58,072 nucleotides of DNA from Cyclobacteriaceae bacterium (GCA_019638285.1 JAHBUB010000020.1:1-58072); one strand, 5' to 3'; positions 34,280 to 44,228 are shown, counted from the stretch's first letter. The notes: generated from the sequence alone by a model not told the origin. Translations and numbers: made by a program.

Positions 34280-35206
34280 TCAGTATCCTTTTTCTCTTGA
34301 AAGGATGTTTAGTAAAGGCTTTCCTTCTTTCATTCTGTAATAATTTTCAACAATCTGTGGTGCCACTGATGTGGGGTTAGTGAGACTGGCGATATGCGGT
34401 GTTATATTTATTCTTGGATGCCTCCAAAGTCTATTGTTTTTGGGAAGAGGTTCTTCAGAAAAAACATCCAGGCTTGCTCCAGAAAGATGTCCTTCGGAGA
34501 TAAGCTGCATTAAATCTTCCTCTATAATTTGTTCGCCACGCCCCACATTGATCACAAATGCATTTTTAGGTAATAGCTGCAAACTTTTTTTGTTGAGAAT
34601 GCCTTTTGTTTCCGGTGTAAGCGGGAGGATGGAAACCAGAATATCCGTGTGAGATAAAAAATCAGGAAACTCCTTTGTGCCCGAGTAAACCTTCATGCCT
34701 AATTCTTCTTTAGCAGTTCGTGCCCAGCCAATTACATTGAATCCCGTCTTCTGCAATTCTGTTGCTACTTTTGCCCCGATTGCCCCAACACCCATAATGC
34801 CCACTTTTACATTTTTTACCCTCAGGTATTCTGCGGGTTTCCAAATGGATTCTATCTGTTTTATCTTGAAAGCATTCAGGTCGCGGAGGTGGTTCATAAT
34901 AAGCGCCAGCACAAACTCTGCCATATCCTGCGCCAGATAAGGGTCTACCAACCGCGTAATGGAGATGTTATTTGGTAAATCAGGATCTCTCAACAGATGA
35001 TCTACACCTGCCCCCATCGATGAAATGCATTTCAGATTGGGGTAATCCTTAAAAATCCCGTAGGGATGTCGCCAGGTGAGTGCAAAACTTATTTCTTCCC
35101 GATTGGAGTCATTTGGAAACGCACGAATATCAAGCCCTGAATCAACCTCCTTCAATGCGCTGATCCACGGTTCTACTCCTTTTGGATTAATAATAACAAT
35201 GGCCAT
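34280..35206 (-). CDS. ghrA: Glyoxylate/hydroxypyruvate reductase A family dehydrogenase
   Basis: 308 aa D-2-hydroxyacid dehydrogenase. NAD(P)-binding VGIMGVGAIGAKVA at about 138, catalytic Arg in NVGRGEQI at about 225, Glu in FSEEPLP, and His in PHIAS at about 275. The N-terminal half (SSMGAGVDHLL) matches the GhrA group, which reduces glyoxylate and hydroxypyruvate with NADPH. It is 64 bp from the upstream FAD oxidoreductase start on the same strand and could share its transcript. Confidence 0.9.
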   Translation of the reverse strand: MAIVIINPKGVEPWISALKEVDSGLDIRAFPNDSNREEISFALTWRHPYGIFKDYPNLKCISSMGAGVDHLLRDPDLPNNISITRLVDPYLAQDMAEFVLALIMNHLRDLNAFKIKQIESIWKPAEYLRVKNVKVGIMGVGAIGAKVATELQKTGFNVIGWARTAKEELGMKVYSGTKEFPDFLSHTDILVSILPLTPETKGILNKKSLQLLPKNAFVINVGRGEQIIEEDLMQLISEGHLSGASLDVFSEEPLPKNNRLWRHPRINITPHIASLTNPTSVAPQIVENYYRMKEGKPLLNILSREKGY

Positions 35207-35270
35207 AATTATAGAGAACGCAAATATAACTGCTTGGTTCTCTCCAAGCGACTTGAAATTTAAAACTTAC

Positions 35271-36473
35271 CTAAATAAAGACCGGCTCGAAGGATTTAGC
35301 TGAATAAGGGAAGGGTACGTCATTATGTTTTGTAAAATAAGCCGCAATGCTACCCAGTGCGTCAGAGCACATGGCTGAGTAGCCATTGCCACCGGCTGCC
35401 ACATAAAGATTTCTCTGATCTGCGTCACCGATATAACAATGTTTGTGTTTGGTTCTACTGATGATGCACTTTTTCGTCTTATACCCAATGGTTTTTAAAT
35501 CGGGCATGATGTAGTGTAATGCCTTGCGCAACATTTTTTCATTGGTATCAGTGTTTCCATATCGAAACCAATGTTGAATCTCTTCCAATTGGGTGAAAGT
35601 AATGTCTGTCGATAGATTGCAGCCCATCTTCAGATAGAACTGGCCATCAGGATATTTTACTGGCCTCACCAAATAGATTCCTTCTACTTCGTCCGTGTCC
35701 AATTCATAAAGTAGAGAGGGAAGATTGGCCAATCGTTGGGCTTCCTCTTCACTTACCTGGGCTAACAGAACAGTTTCACTTTCCATTTCAAGATCAAGTG
35801 GACGAGGAAGTAATCCGTTAAAATTGGAAAAAGCCCCCGCAGTGACCAGCACTTTTGAAGAGGAAAACTCAAGCCCTTTTTCTGTTTTGATTTTATAAAT
35901 GCTACTAGTCGAATTTATGTTGAGAACAGTATCTTTAAAAATTTCACCTTCTCTATTTTTAAATACTTTCAGTTGTGCCAGAATTAACTGCATGGGATTG
36001 ATGTGACCAGATGGCGCAGACTCTAACATACCAAATGCACCGGTGGGAAAGGTATAATGGGGTAATGCTTTATGAATAAGATCAGCATTTTCAAAAAATT
36101 GATAAGGCAGCCTGAGTTGATTGGCTTGTTCTGGAAGTTTTTTCAAGTAATCATCCTTTCCATGAGGCGACACGTAAAGGCAACCCACGGGATAATGAAA
36201 TGGAATGTCACTTTCTTTTTCGAGTTGGGGGTAGTGGGCCGCAGATTGTTGGTTCAACCTGGTCCAGACAGGGTCAACGCCTATTACCCTTTGCACTCGC
36301 GCCTGATCGTAGTGACTGGCAAAAACCTGAGCGGTATTCAAATCATGCAATGGTTCATCCGGTCCAATGATGGCGACCCGTTCATATGAATTTTTAAGGT
36401 ATTTGGCAGCGGCAGAACCGATAAGTCCTTTTCCTATTACAATGCAATCATATGGAAGAGAATGCTGTGTCAT
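35271..36473 (-). CDS. FAD-dependent oxidoreductase (DadA-like)
   Basis: 400 aa. N-terminal dinucleotide-binding motif VIGKGLIGSAAAKYL (GxGxxG). A DAO-type fold, with a GAFGMLESAPSGHINPMQL stretch at about 165 and a C-terminal FAD contact YVAAGGNGYSAMCSDALGSIAAYF at about 365-385. Likely oxidises an amine or amino acid to an imino acid. Substrate is not readable from sequence. It shares the strand with ghrA downstream, and the pair may process an amino or hydroxy acid. Confidence 0.82.
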   Translation of the reverse strand: MTQHSLPYDCIVIGKGLIGSAAAKYLKNSYERVAIIGPDEPLHDLNTAQVFASHYDQARVQRVIGVDPVWTRLNQQSAAHYPQLEKESDIPFHYPVGCLYVSPHGKDDYLKKLPEQANQLRLPYQFFENADLIHKALPHYTFPTGAFGMLESAPSGHINPMQLILAQLKVFKNREGEIFKDTVLNINSTSSIYKIKTEKGLEFSSSKVLVTAGAFSNFNGLLPRPLDLEMESETVLLAQVSEEEAQRLANLPSLLYELDTDEVEGIYLVRPVKYPDGQFYLKMGCNLSTDITFTQLEEIQHWFRYGNTDTNEKMLRKALHYIMPDLKTIGYKTKKCIISRTKHKHCYIGDADQRNLYVAAGGNGYSAMCSDALGSIAAYFTKHNDVPFPYSAKSFEPVFI

Positions 36474-36805
36474 GAATTCAAATGGAGAATGGCCTACTTA
36501 CTTTATTTTCAAAGGTAGTTTAACTAAATTTAAATAGTGTCTTATAAGGTTGAAACGAATGTGGTAGACAGATCGAACGACCTGACAGCAATATTATTGC
36601 TCAATTAGGATTGTAAATCCTCAAATATTCACTCCTGGAAGTGAAGAATCATTATTATTAAATTTTATAAAGTCCTATCTTAACACTTATGAATAAACGA
36701 TATTAATGACACATCTGTAATAGAGGCCCCATCAAAGAATTTATAACTTTTGTCAATTCAGTCTCCTTTGGAAATTATATACTTTTACTTTTTAAACGAA
36801 AACTC
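36474..36805. other. Gene-free 332-bp stretch
   Basis: AT-rich spacer between the divergent FAD oxidoreductase and DUF885 genes. It holds a partial copy of the GTCAGGTC palindrome at 36569-36588, and otherwise no stem or conserved box I could support. It presumably carries the two divergent promoters. Confidence 0.5.
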
Positions 36806-38641
36806 ATGAAAGTATTTACAGGGTGTTTCATAGCCCTACTCTTGATCATTTTTTCAAACTGCACAAACGCACCTACAAAAGATGATCATATCGCTGCGGC
36901 CGATAGCCTGTTTCGTGCTTATTATGATTTCAAGCTGAGGATCAACCCCATAGAAGCGACCAAGGCCGGAGAGAATCAATACAATGATCGCGTGGCCAAT
37001 TATGTTTCAGGCCCCTATCTAAAGGAAATTGAAGAAAAGTATACCCGCTTTCTTAATATAATAGATCGATATGATTCTTCCATGGTAACACCCTCACAAT
37101 GGATGAGTCTCCGGGTGATGCAATGGGATTGCAACATTAAAAGAGAGGGACTGAATAACAAAATAGTTACAGTAGCTTCTCCGATGTATGACCTTCCTAG
37201 CTTTGAATTGATGCCACTGGCTCAAATCACTTCTCTTCAGTTGTATTTTTCACAATTGGCGGGAGGGAAAAGTGTCCAACCTTTCAACACGGTAGAAGAT
37301 TATGATAACTGGTTGAAGCGAGTAGATGATTATCTTGCCTTCCTCGATACGTGCATGGTGAATATGAATGAGGGAATCGAAAAGGGAATTGTGATGCCCA
37401 AGGTTCTGATTAGAAAAATGATTCCTCAACTCGATGAATTTATCAATGCACCCAATATGGAGCATCTATTTTATGGTCCGGTTGAGATTATGCCTGCCAG
37501 TTTTCCTCCTGAAGATCGGATGAGATTAACAATGGCCTATGCTGAAATGATTGAAGGGAAAATCGAACCTAAGTATAGAGATTTGCGAGATTTTTTAGTC
37601 AACACCTACCTTCCTGCAGGACGGGAAACATCAGGTATCAATGCATTGCCCAATGGGCCTGAAACGTATAACTACCTGGTGAAATTGAGTACAACCACCT
37701 TAATGAGTGCAGATGAGATACATGAGCTAGGTAAAAATGAAGTGACGCGAATAAGAGGTGAAATGGAAAAGGTGAAAACGGAAATCGGATTTAAGGGAGA
37801 TCTAAAAGAATTTTTCGAACAAGTAAGAACCAGCAAAGAACAAATGCCTTTCACTGACCCTTCTCAGGTAATTGCTAATTTTAATGACATTCATAACCGA
37901 ATGAGTGTTCGATTGAATGAAGTCTTTGATCTTAAACCCAAAGCCAGCTTTGAAGTGAGAAGAACAGAAGCCTTCCGAGAAGCTTCTGCCAGTGCAGAAT
38001 ATGTTCCAGGTACAAAGGATGCCTCTAGGGCGGGAGTTTTTTATGTTCCCATTCCGGATGTAGCATCCTATAATAAGTACAATGCGGAGGCACTCTTCTT
38101 GCACGAGGCTGTCCCGGGCCACCATTATCAACTATCCCTTCAGCAGGAAAATGACAGCCTTCCTGAGTTTCTTCATCCGGAAAGCATGGGTGTGTTTGTT
38201 GAAGGATGGGCCTTGTACGCTGAATCATTGGGAAGGGAATTGGGGTTGTATGAAGATCCCTATCAATACTTTGGTATGTTGAGCATGGAAATGCACAGGG
38301 CCATTCGACTGGTTGTGGATACGGGTATTCATGGTAAAGGCTGGACTCGGGAGCAGGCCATTCAATATTCCCTCGACAATGAGGCAGACTCAGAGGCGTC
38401 CATTACCGCAGAGATAGAAAGGTATATGGCAACTCCCGGGCAGGCTTTGTCTTATAAAATTGGACAGCTTAAAATAAGAGAACTTCGGACTAGAGCTGAG
38501 GAAGCCCTGGGAGAAGCATTTGATGTAAAAGAATTTCATAATCAAGTACTTAATTCAGGCAGTTTACCACTTGTGCTATTGGAAGAAAAGATTGATAACT
38601 GGATTGCTACGGAAGATGTTTCTCACGGATCACACAGATAA
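36806..38641 (+). CDS. DUF885 family lipoprotein, peptidase-like
   Basis: 611 aa. Lipoprotein signal with Cys in IFSNC at about residue 19, then DUF885 over nearly the full length. The metal-binding motif HEAVPGHH at about 434 (HExxxGH type) with EGWALYAESLG shortly after is typical of this metallopeptidase-like family. Location is the cell envelope. Substrate is unknown. The last residues (SHGSHR) overlap an inverted repeat at 38620-38700, so the natural C-terminus may have been altered slightly. Confidence 0.88.
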   Translation: MKVFTGCFIALLLIIFSNCTNAPTKDDHIAAADSLFRAYYDFKLRINPIEATKAGENQYNDRVANYVSGPYLKEIEEKYTRFLNIIDRYDSSMVTPSQWMSLRVMQWDCNIKREGLNNKIVTVASPMYDLPSFELMPLAQITSLQLYFSQLAGGKSVQPFNTVEDYDNWLKRVDDYLAFLDTCMVNMNEGIEKGIVMPKVLIRKMIPQLDEFINAPNMEHLFYGPVEIMPASFPPEDRMRLTMAYAEMIEGKIEPKYRDLRDFLVNTYLPAGRETSGINALPNGPETYNYLVKLSTTTLMSADEIHELGKNEVTRIRGEMEKVKTEIGFKGDLKEFFEQVRTSKEQMPFTDPSQVIANFNDIHNRMSVRLNEVFDLKPKASFEVRRTEAFREASASAEYVPGTKDASRAGVFYVPIPDVASYNKYNAEALFLHEAVPGHHYQLSLQQENDSLPEFLHPESMGVFVEGWALYAESLGRELGLYEDPYQYFGMLSMEMHRAIRLVVDTGIHGKGWTREQAIQYSLDNEADSEASITAEIERYMATPGQALSYKIGQLKIRELRTRAEEALGEAFDVKEFHNQVLNSGSLPLVLLEEKIDNWIATEDVSHGSHR

Positions 38642-38701
38642 GTACAGAAAAAAACATGCCGTGCTATTCTATTATCTGTGTAAGGCTGTGCCATCTGTGA
38701 G
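38620..38701. repeat. Inverted repeat overlapping the DUF885 stop codon
   Basis: CTCACGGATCACACAGATAA (38621-38640) pairs with TTATCTGTGT plus CATCTGTGAG (38670-38700). The left arm contains the last codons and stop of the DUF885 gene. The words are of the style of ATCTGTG-type repeats seen between genes in many genomes. It may also act as a terminator, though without a clear T-run. Confidence 0.5.
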
Positions 38702-38799
38702 CCATAATTTGACACCTTTATAAGTTAGGTTATGGCGAGTCATATTGCTAATTTTCGACTATACCTTATGTTTATAGTTATCAATCTTTTGATGGATTC

Positions 38800-40350
38800 A
38801 TGAAGCGATTATTCTCTGTTGTAGTTATGCTCGCCTGTATGGGGGCCTATGCTCAGGAGCCTAGGCGTACTATTGACATTGCAGATGTGTTTGAACAGGC
38901 GCTTACAGGAGATTCCGATTCCGAAAGGGAATTTGAGGGATTACAGATTCAGTTTACAAAACTTGAGGACAAAAGCATCTATGAATATCTTGTAGCCAGG
39001 CATCCCGATAAGGTAAATAAGTCAGGACAAGTTGAGTTAGTGAGCCATATTATATTTACAAATTGCTTATTTGAAAAAAGTTTAGATTTTGAAAAAATAG
39101 TATTTAAAAATCTTACCCTAACCGGGTGTTCAGTAGGGAATCAGCGATTCAGTAATGCACAATTTCAACTATTAAAACTGCAAGACAATAAAACAGACAA
39201 CTCCATAGAATTATCCGGAGTCAAAGCTACCTCATTAGAGATCAAGGAAAATTCAGTAGGATATGAAATTTATATAGAGAAAGATAGCATTGTGGGTGAT
39301 ACTTTTATTGAGGGTAATAAACTGGATGCAGGAGAGATTGTAGTATCATCTTGCTATTTTAACGGTTCTGTTACTGTAGGTAATAACGAGGTCTCGGGGG
39401 TTTTAATTGAAAATTCGGATTTTAAGTTTCCTGAGTATGGCGAGTTTAACAATTATAAGCTTGCGGATAATATTTCTTCTGACTTATACCTTACTTCAAA
39501 TCATTTCAGTGGAGATGAAACGAGTAAAGTATATTTTAACAAGGGTAACTACTTGAATCTGGATGTCCGTAAAAATGAGTTTGCAGTAAATGTGTATTTC
39601 ATAGAGAACAAAGCAGAGGAGCGGTTCTTTTTAGTGGATAATAAATTTGATAGGCATGTCTCATTTGAAAAATTTCTATTTTCTGAAACATGGAATGAAT
39701 TGTATTGGAAGCAACTGGCAGGATACAAACTTCGCTATGCAGATTATGGTGGTGAAACCAAGGAAGAATTGGATGATGAAATCAAATACAGCAATCTAAT
39801 AAATATTTATAAAGGACTTCATACTATTTTTCTTTCACGAGGTGATATAGAATCAGCCAATGCCTGCTACAGTGAGATGAAGCAATTGCAGGGGCGAAGA
39901 CTAAAACTGGTGTTTCAGGAGAAAAGAAGTTTTAGTAGTTTTTTAAGATGGCAATTGAATGTGCTCTTAAAAGTTTATACCAACCATGGCACTGATCCGG
40001 CATTGGCAGTGGTGATGTCGTTTTTTGTGATAATGTTTTTTGCTATGTTATATCTTTTCTTTCCATCAGAATGGGATTCAGATAGTGTGAATAGATTACT
40101 TATTAGTTATGAGCAGTTTCTTCAAAGAAAGAAGAAGGCCAGTTTAGCTCCGATCTTAGTCGTTTTTGGTTCGGTTTTGCTTACCCTGATTAATTCAATT
40201 ACGCTAAGTATTAACAGTTTCGTTACGCTGGGCTTTGGTAGTATCCCTACAAAAGGTTTCGCCCGCTATCTGTGCATCGTGGAAGGATTTATAGGCTGGT
40301 TTTTGCTGAGTATATTCACAGTAGCACTTATTAATCAGGTGTTGGCATAG
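38800..40350 (+). CDS. Exported repeat domain fused to K+-channel-like pore
   Basis: 516 aa. Signal peptide (cleaved near AYAQ, residue 19). Residues about 80-310 form a series of short strands with recurring Asn/Phe/Leu steps (FTNCLFEKSLDFEKIVFKN and later ENKxxERFFLVDNKFD), like a beta-helix of the pentapeptide type. After a basic linker, membrane helices lie at about 400-425 and 448-470. The selectivity-filter-like TLGFGS at about 476 is followed by a last helix (CIVEGFIGWFLLSIFTVALI). The end matches the Ion_trans_2 pore-helix-filter-TM2 layout. It may be a gated cation channel. Function is otherwise unknown. Confidence 0.7.
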   Translation: MKRLFSVVVMLACMGAYAQEPRRTIDIADVFEQALTGDSDSEREFEGLQIQFTKLEDKSIYEYLVARHPDKVNKSGQVELVSHIIFTNCLFEKSLDFEKIVFKNLTLTGCSVGNQRFSNAQFQLLKLQDNKTDNSIELSGVKATSLEIKENSVGYEIYIEKDSIVGDTFIEGNKLDAGEIVVSSCYFNGSVTVGNNEVSGVLIENSDFKFPEYGEFNNYKLADNISSDLYLTSNHFSGDETSKVYFNKGNYLNLDVRKNEFAVNVYFIENKAEERFFLVDNKFDRHVSFEKFLFSETWNELYWKQLAGYKLRYADYGGETKEELDDEIKYSNLINIYKGLHTIFLSRGDIESANACYSEMKQLQGRRLKLVFQEKRSFSSFLRWQLNVLLKVYTNHGTDPALAVVMSFFVIMFFAMLYLFFPSEWDSDSVNRLLISYEQFLQRKKKASLAPILVVFGSVLLTLINSITLSINSFVTLGFGSIPTKGFARYLCIVEGFIGWFLLSIFTVALINQVLA

Positions 40351-40351
40351 A

Positions 40352-40720
40352 TTACTTCTCTTTTAGAGAGCGGTACTCAGTTACAATATCTTTGTTGCCG
40401 GTGTCAACAATGCGAATGGACTCACCAGCCGTATAGGTTATTTCAAAGGTAGCTCTGCGTTTGGTGCAAGTGAATACAGTTTTGTCTTTGCCGTCAAAAG
40501 CTTTCTTCACAACATCATAAGTATCACTTTCAATAACGATTGCCCTGCCAGTGAAATCGATGGCAGTATTAACAGACACTTCTTCTTTGCCATCGGGCCT
40601 GATGGTTTGCTTTACAGAGGCAGTCACCACACCTTGGAAACCTCTACGATCGTTTGTGCTTTGTGCATATAAGCCCATGGAAACGACTGATATCATGAAG
40701 ATTAGCACTGCCTTTTTCAT
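40352..40720 (-). CDS. Small secreted hypothetical protein
   Basis: 122 aa with signal peptide (cleaved near LYAQ, residue 20). Short periplasmic beta-rich protein with no recognised family. It has one cysteine (VFTCTKRR). It is convergent with the channel-like gene, ending two bases from its stop codon. It reads as intact. Confidence 0.6.
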   Translation of the reverse strand: MKKAVLIFMISVVSMGLYAQSTNDRRGFQGVVTASVKQTIRPDGKEEVSVNTAIDFTGRAIVIESDTYDVVKKAFDGKDKTVFTCTKRRATFEITYTAGESIRIVDTGNKDIVTEYRSLKEK

Positions 40721-40833
40721 TTTATTCTGTTTAAATGTTTCAAATTTAAAATTAACAATACATCATACACAATAAACATGCCGATAGCTATGAAGATAAA
40801 ATTCATTTCCAATAAGACAAAATACCCTGATTC

Positions 40834-40847
40834 CTGACCAAAATCAT
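40834..40847. promoter_or_regulatory. FNR-like operator of the cbb3 operon
   Basis: CTGAC-CAAA-ATCAT matches the FNR box at 7 of 10 positions. Its centre lies 32 bp upstream of the centre of the -7-like box at 40869. The same spacing (33 bp) is seen at the ccoI unit, which strengthens both. Confidence 0.45.
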
Positions 40848-40868
40848 CTTTTTACCTAAGCGCTATCA

Positions 40869-40876
40869 TATTTATG
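40869..40876 (+). promoter_or_regulatory. -7-like box of the cbb3 operon
   Basis: TATTTATG matches TAnnTTTG at 7 of 8 positions, about 56 bp before the ccoN start codon. Confidence 0.4.
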
Positions 40877-40931
40877 AGGGGGTGGCTCTTCTACTTTTAT
40901 GCCTTAAAACCGTAAAAAACCGAACCTTTCT

Positions 40932-43063
40932 ATGGAATTAGAAAAAATAAACTATGACAACAAGATTGTAAAGGCCTTTATTATAGCTACAGTCACCTTT
41001 GGCATTATAGGCATGAGTGTGGGCTTGTTGGCCGCCATACAATTATTCTATCCACTCTGGAATTTTGACCTACAATACACCTCGTTCGGTAGGATAAGAC
41101 CTTTACACACCAATGCGGTTGTTTTTGCATTTGTGGGTAACGCCATGTTTGTGGGGATTTATTACAGTATGCAGCGCCTGCTCAAGGCCAGAATGTTCAG
41201 CGATTTGCTAAGCTGGATTCACTTCTGGGGATGGCAGTTAATAATTTTAGCAGCAGTTATTACACTTCCTCTGGGGATGACCTCCTCCAAAGAGTATGCA
41301 GAGTTGGAGTGGCCAATAGATATCGCCATTACAATTATATGGGTAGTCTTTGGTTGGAACATGATAGGTACCATCCTAAGAAGAAGAGAAAAGCACATGT
41401 ATGTAGCCATTTGGTTTTACATTGCTACGTTTGTGACAGTCGCTGTGCTTCATATCGTCAATTCGTTTGCGATTCCGGTGACCATGTTCAAAAGTTATTC
41501 CTGGTATGCGGGTGTACAGGATGCGCTTGTGCAGTGGTGGTACGGACACAATGCAGTTGCCTTCTTTCTTACCACCCCCTTTCTTGGGTTGATGTATTAC
41601 TTTCTCCCTAAAGCTGCCAATCGTCCGGTTTATTCTTACAAATTATCCATCGTACACTTTTGGTCATTGATTTTTATCTATATCTGGGCCGGCCCTCACC
41701 ATTTGTTGTATACTTCCTTACCGGATTGGGCGCAATCTCTCGGGGTGGTATTTTCTATTATGCTGATTGCTCCATCTTGGGGTGGTATGCTTAATGGCCT
41801 ACTCACATTGCGTGGAGCATGGGATAGAGTACGAGAAGATCCTGTTCTAAAGTTTATGGTAGTAGCCGTAACTGCTTATGGTATGGCCACGTTGGAAGGT
41901 CCACTTCTTTCGCTAAAGAATGTGAATGCCATTGCTCACTTTACGGACTGGATTATTGCCCACGTTCACGTAGGCGGTTTGGGCTGGAATGGCTTTCTGA
42001 CCTTTGGTATGCTGTACTGGGTTATCCCTAGGATGTGGGGAACAAAATTATATTCAACAAAACTGGCCAATCTGCATTTCTGGGTGGGCACGTTGGGGAT
42101 CATGTTCTATGCACTTCCCCTTTACATTGCAGGGGTGGTACAAAGCCTGATGTGGAAAGAATTTACAGCAGATGGATTTCTACAGTATCAAAATTTCTTG
42201 GAGACCACCACGCAGATTTTGCCCATGTATATGTTACGTGCAGTAGGAGGTAGCCTCTATCTCACTGGGGTAATTATTATGGCATACAACTTAATCAAAA
42301 CTGCGTATGCAGGTAAGTTCATTGCCAATGAAGAAGCAGAGGTTGCTCCGATGGTAAAAACAGTGAGCAGTGGAGGACACTGGCATCATGTGCTGGAGCG
42401 GAAGCCAGTGATATTTACAGTGCTTGCATTGGTAGCTATATTAATTGGTGGGGCAATTGAGATGGTACCCACTTTCCTGATCAAATCCAATATACCTACT
42501 ATTGCTAGCGTAAAGCCCTACACTCCTCTGGAGCTACATGGAAGGGATATTTATGTGCGAGAGGGTTGTGTAGGTTGTCACTCTCAGATGGTACGCCCAT
42601 TCAGGTCAGAGGTACAACGTTATGATCCTACCAATGGGGAGTACTCCAAAGCAGGGGAATATGTTTATGATCATCCTTTTTATGGGGCTCAAACCGTACC
42701 GGCCCTCACCTGCAACGCGTAGGCGACAAGTATGCCGACAGTTGGCATTTCCGACATATGCTTGCCCCAGGCGATGTTTCGAATGGATCCATCATGCCCG
42801 CTTATCCATGGCTTTATGAGCAATTGATAAACAAAGAATTAACTCCGAGAATGATTGCTGCCATGAGAACGGTAGGCGTGCCTTATGAAGACGGTTATGA
42901 AGAGGTGGCCAATGTGGATTTGGATAAGCAAGCTGCACGCATTTCAGAGAACCTCGGTCTGGAGGGATATGATATTGTGAAAGAAGCTGAGATAGTCGCA
43001 CTGATTGCTTATCTCCAACGGCTGGGTACAGATATTAAAGCGAATAAAGTAGCAGGAAAATAA
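40932..43063 (+). CDS. ccoNO: cbb3 oxidase fused subunits I and II (CcoNO), frameshifted
   Basis: One gene of about 710 codons read in two frames. Frame one (40932-42722) holds the 12-helix heme-copper catalytic subunit CcoN with conserved His residues, then the start of CcoO with heme motif CVGCH. It shifts at the T-run 42677-42681: restoring one T turns the following bases into DHPFLWGSNRTGPHL and continues in the frame of 42758-43063 (GDKYADSWHFRHMLAP, GSIMPAYPW). Everything downstream is intact. In Bacteroidota CcoN and CcoO are normally fused. The missing T is either a sequencing error in a homopolymer or a real, recent mutation. Confidence 0.92.
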
Positions 43064-43085
43064 CCTTTATCAAAGTTTAAATAAT

Positions 43086-43289
43086 ATGTATAAAGATATT
43101 TTAGGAGATATTGATAACATCGAGATTTGGCCAACCATATCCTTTGTCATCTTTTTTCTATTCTTTTTGATTCTGATTTGGTGGGTGTTGAAGGCTGATA
43201 AATCCTTTATTACTGAAATGAGCAACAAGCCATTTGAAGATGGAATTGATACCGAAAGAAGAGAGGCAATAAAATCTAACGAACTATGA
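43086..43289 (+). CDS. ccoQ: cbb3 oxidase small subunit CcoQ
   Basis: 67 aa with one membrane helix (ISFVIFFLFFLILIWWVL) and a charged C-terminal tail. Position between ccoNO and ccoP and the single-helix form match CcoQ, which stabilises the complex. The stop overlaps the ccoP start as ATGA, so they are translated together. Confidence 0.88.
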   Translation: MYKDILGDIDNIEIWPTISFVIFFLFFLILIWWVLKADKSFITEMSNKPFEDGIDTERREAIKSNEL

Positions 43290-44206
43290 AAAAAGTAAAA
43301 GCAATATTTGCCATGATGTTACTCTCCATTGGGACATTTGCGCAATCTGGTAATGCAAACAAAGGATCAATGTGGGAGGATCCCGTTTCTCTCTTTTATG
43401 TAACCGTGGGGTTTTTAATTGTAGTTGCAGTATTAGTAATTGTTGTCGCCTTGTATCTGCTTCAGGTGTTGCGATATATGGCAAAAGATACAGCGATAAA
43501 ACGTGCCAAGGCTCAAGGCATTGAATATAAAGAACAGCCGAGTTGGTGGGAGAATTTAAATCAGAAGCTGCATGGATTTGTTCCTATTGAAAAGGAAGAG
43601 GCCATTATCATGGATCATAGTTATGATGGGATTCGCGAGTTGGATAATCACTTACCACCCTGGTGGAAATGGTTGTTTTACGGAAGCATCATCTGGGGGG
43701 TGGTTTATTTTATTGCCTATCACGTCACTGATTCATTGCCGCTTCAAACAGAAGAATATAATACTGAAGTAGCACAAGCTGAAGAGCAAGTAAGAAAGTT
43801 GAAAGCCGCTAATCCCGGAGCAGTTATTGACGAAAATACAGTAATTTTAACTACGGAGGTCACTGCCCTTGCGGATGGTAAAGAGACCTTTAATAACATT
43901 TGTTCCTCATGCCATCGGATGGACGGAGGAGGGGATATTGGTCCCAACTTGACAGATAAATATTGGAAACATGGTGGTTCCGTTAAGGATGTATTTAAGG
44001 TTGTAAGAGATGGGGTACCCAATACAAATATGGTGGCTTGGGGTGGAGCATTGAGTCCTGAAAAAATGCAAAACGTATCGAGTTATCTGCTGACCTTACA
44101 AGGAACAAATCCACCCAATGCAAAAGCACCAGAAGGAGATTTGTATGAGCCGGCTGCGACTAAACCAGCAACCAGTGATAGCGTGAAGACACAAGCATCA
44201 ATTTAG
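43286..44206 (+). CDS. ccoP: cbb3 oxidase subunit III (CcoP), single heme c
   Basis: 306 aa. N-terminal hydrophobic segment, then helices at about 35-60 and 128-148, and one c-type cytochrome domain with CSSCH at about 212 and axial Met region NTNMVAWGG. Classical CcoP has two heme-binding motifs; only one CxxCH is present, as often in Bacteroidota. It passes electrons to CcoN. It follows ccoQ with a four-base overlap; ccoG begins 22 bp later. Confidence 0.93.
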   Translation: MKKVKAIFAMMLLSIGTFAQSGNANKGSMWEDPVSLFYVTVGFLIVVAVLVIVVALYLLQVLRYMAKDTAIKRAKAQGIEYKEQPSWWENLNQKLHGFVPIEKEEAIIMDHSYDGIRELDNHLPPWWKWLFYGSIIWGVVYFIAYHVTDSLPLQTEEYNTEVAQAEEQVRKLKAANPGAVIDENTVILTTEVTALADGKETFNNICSSCHRMDGGGDIGPNLTDKYWKHGGSVKDVFKVVRDGVPNTNMVAWGGALSPEKMQNVSSYLLTLQGTNPPNAKAPEGDLYEPAATKPATSDSVKTQASI

Positions 44207-44228
44207 ATAAGGAGAACAAAGCAATACA

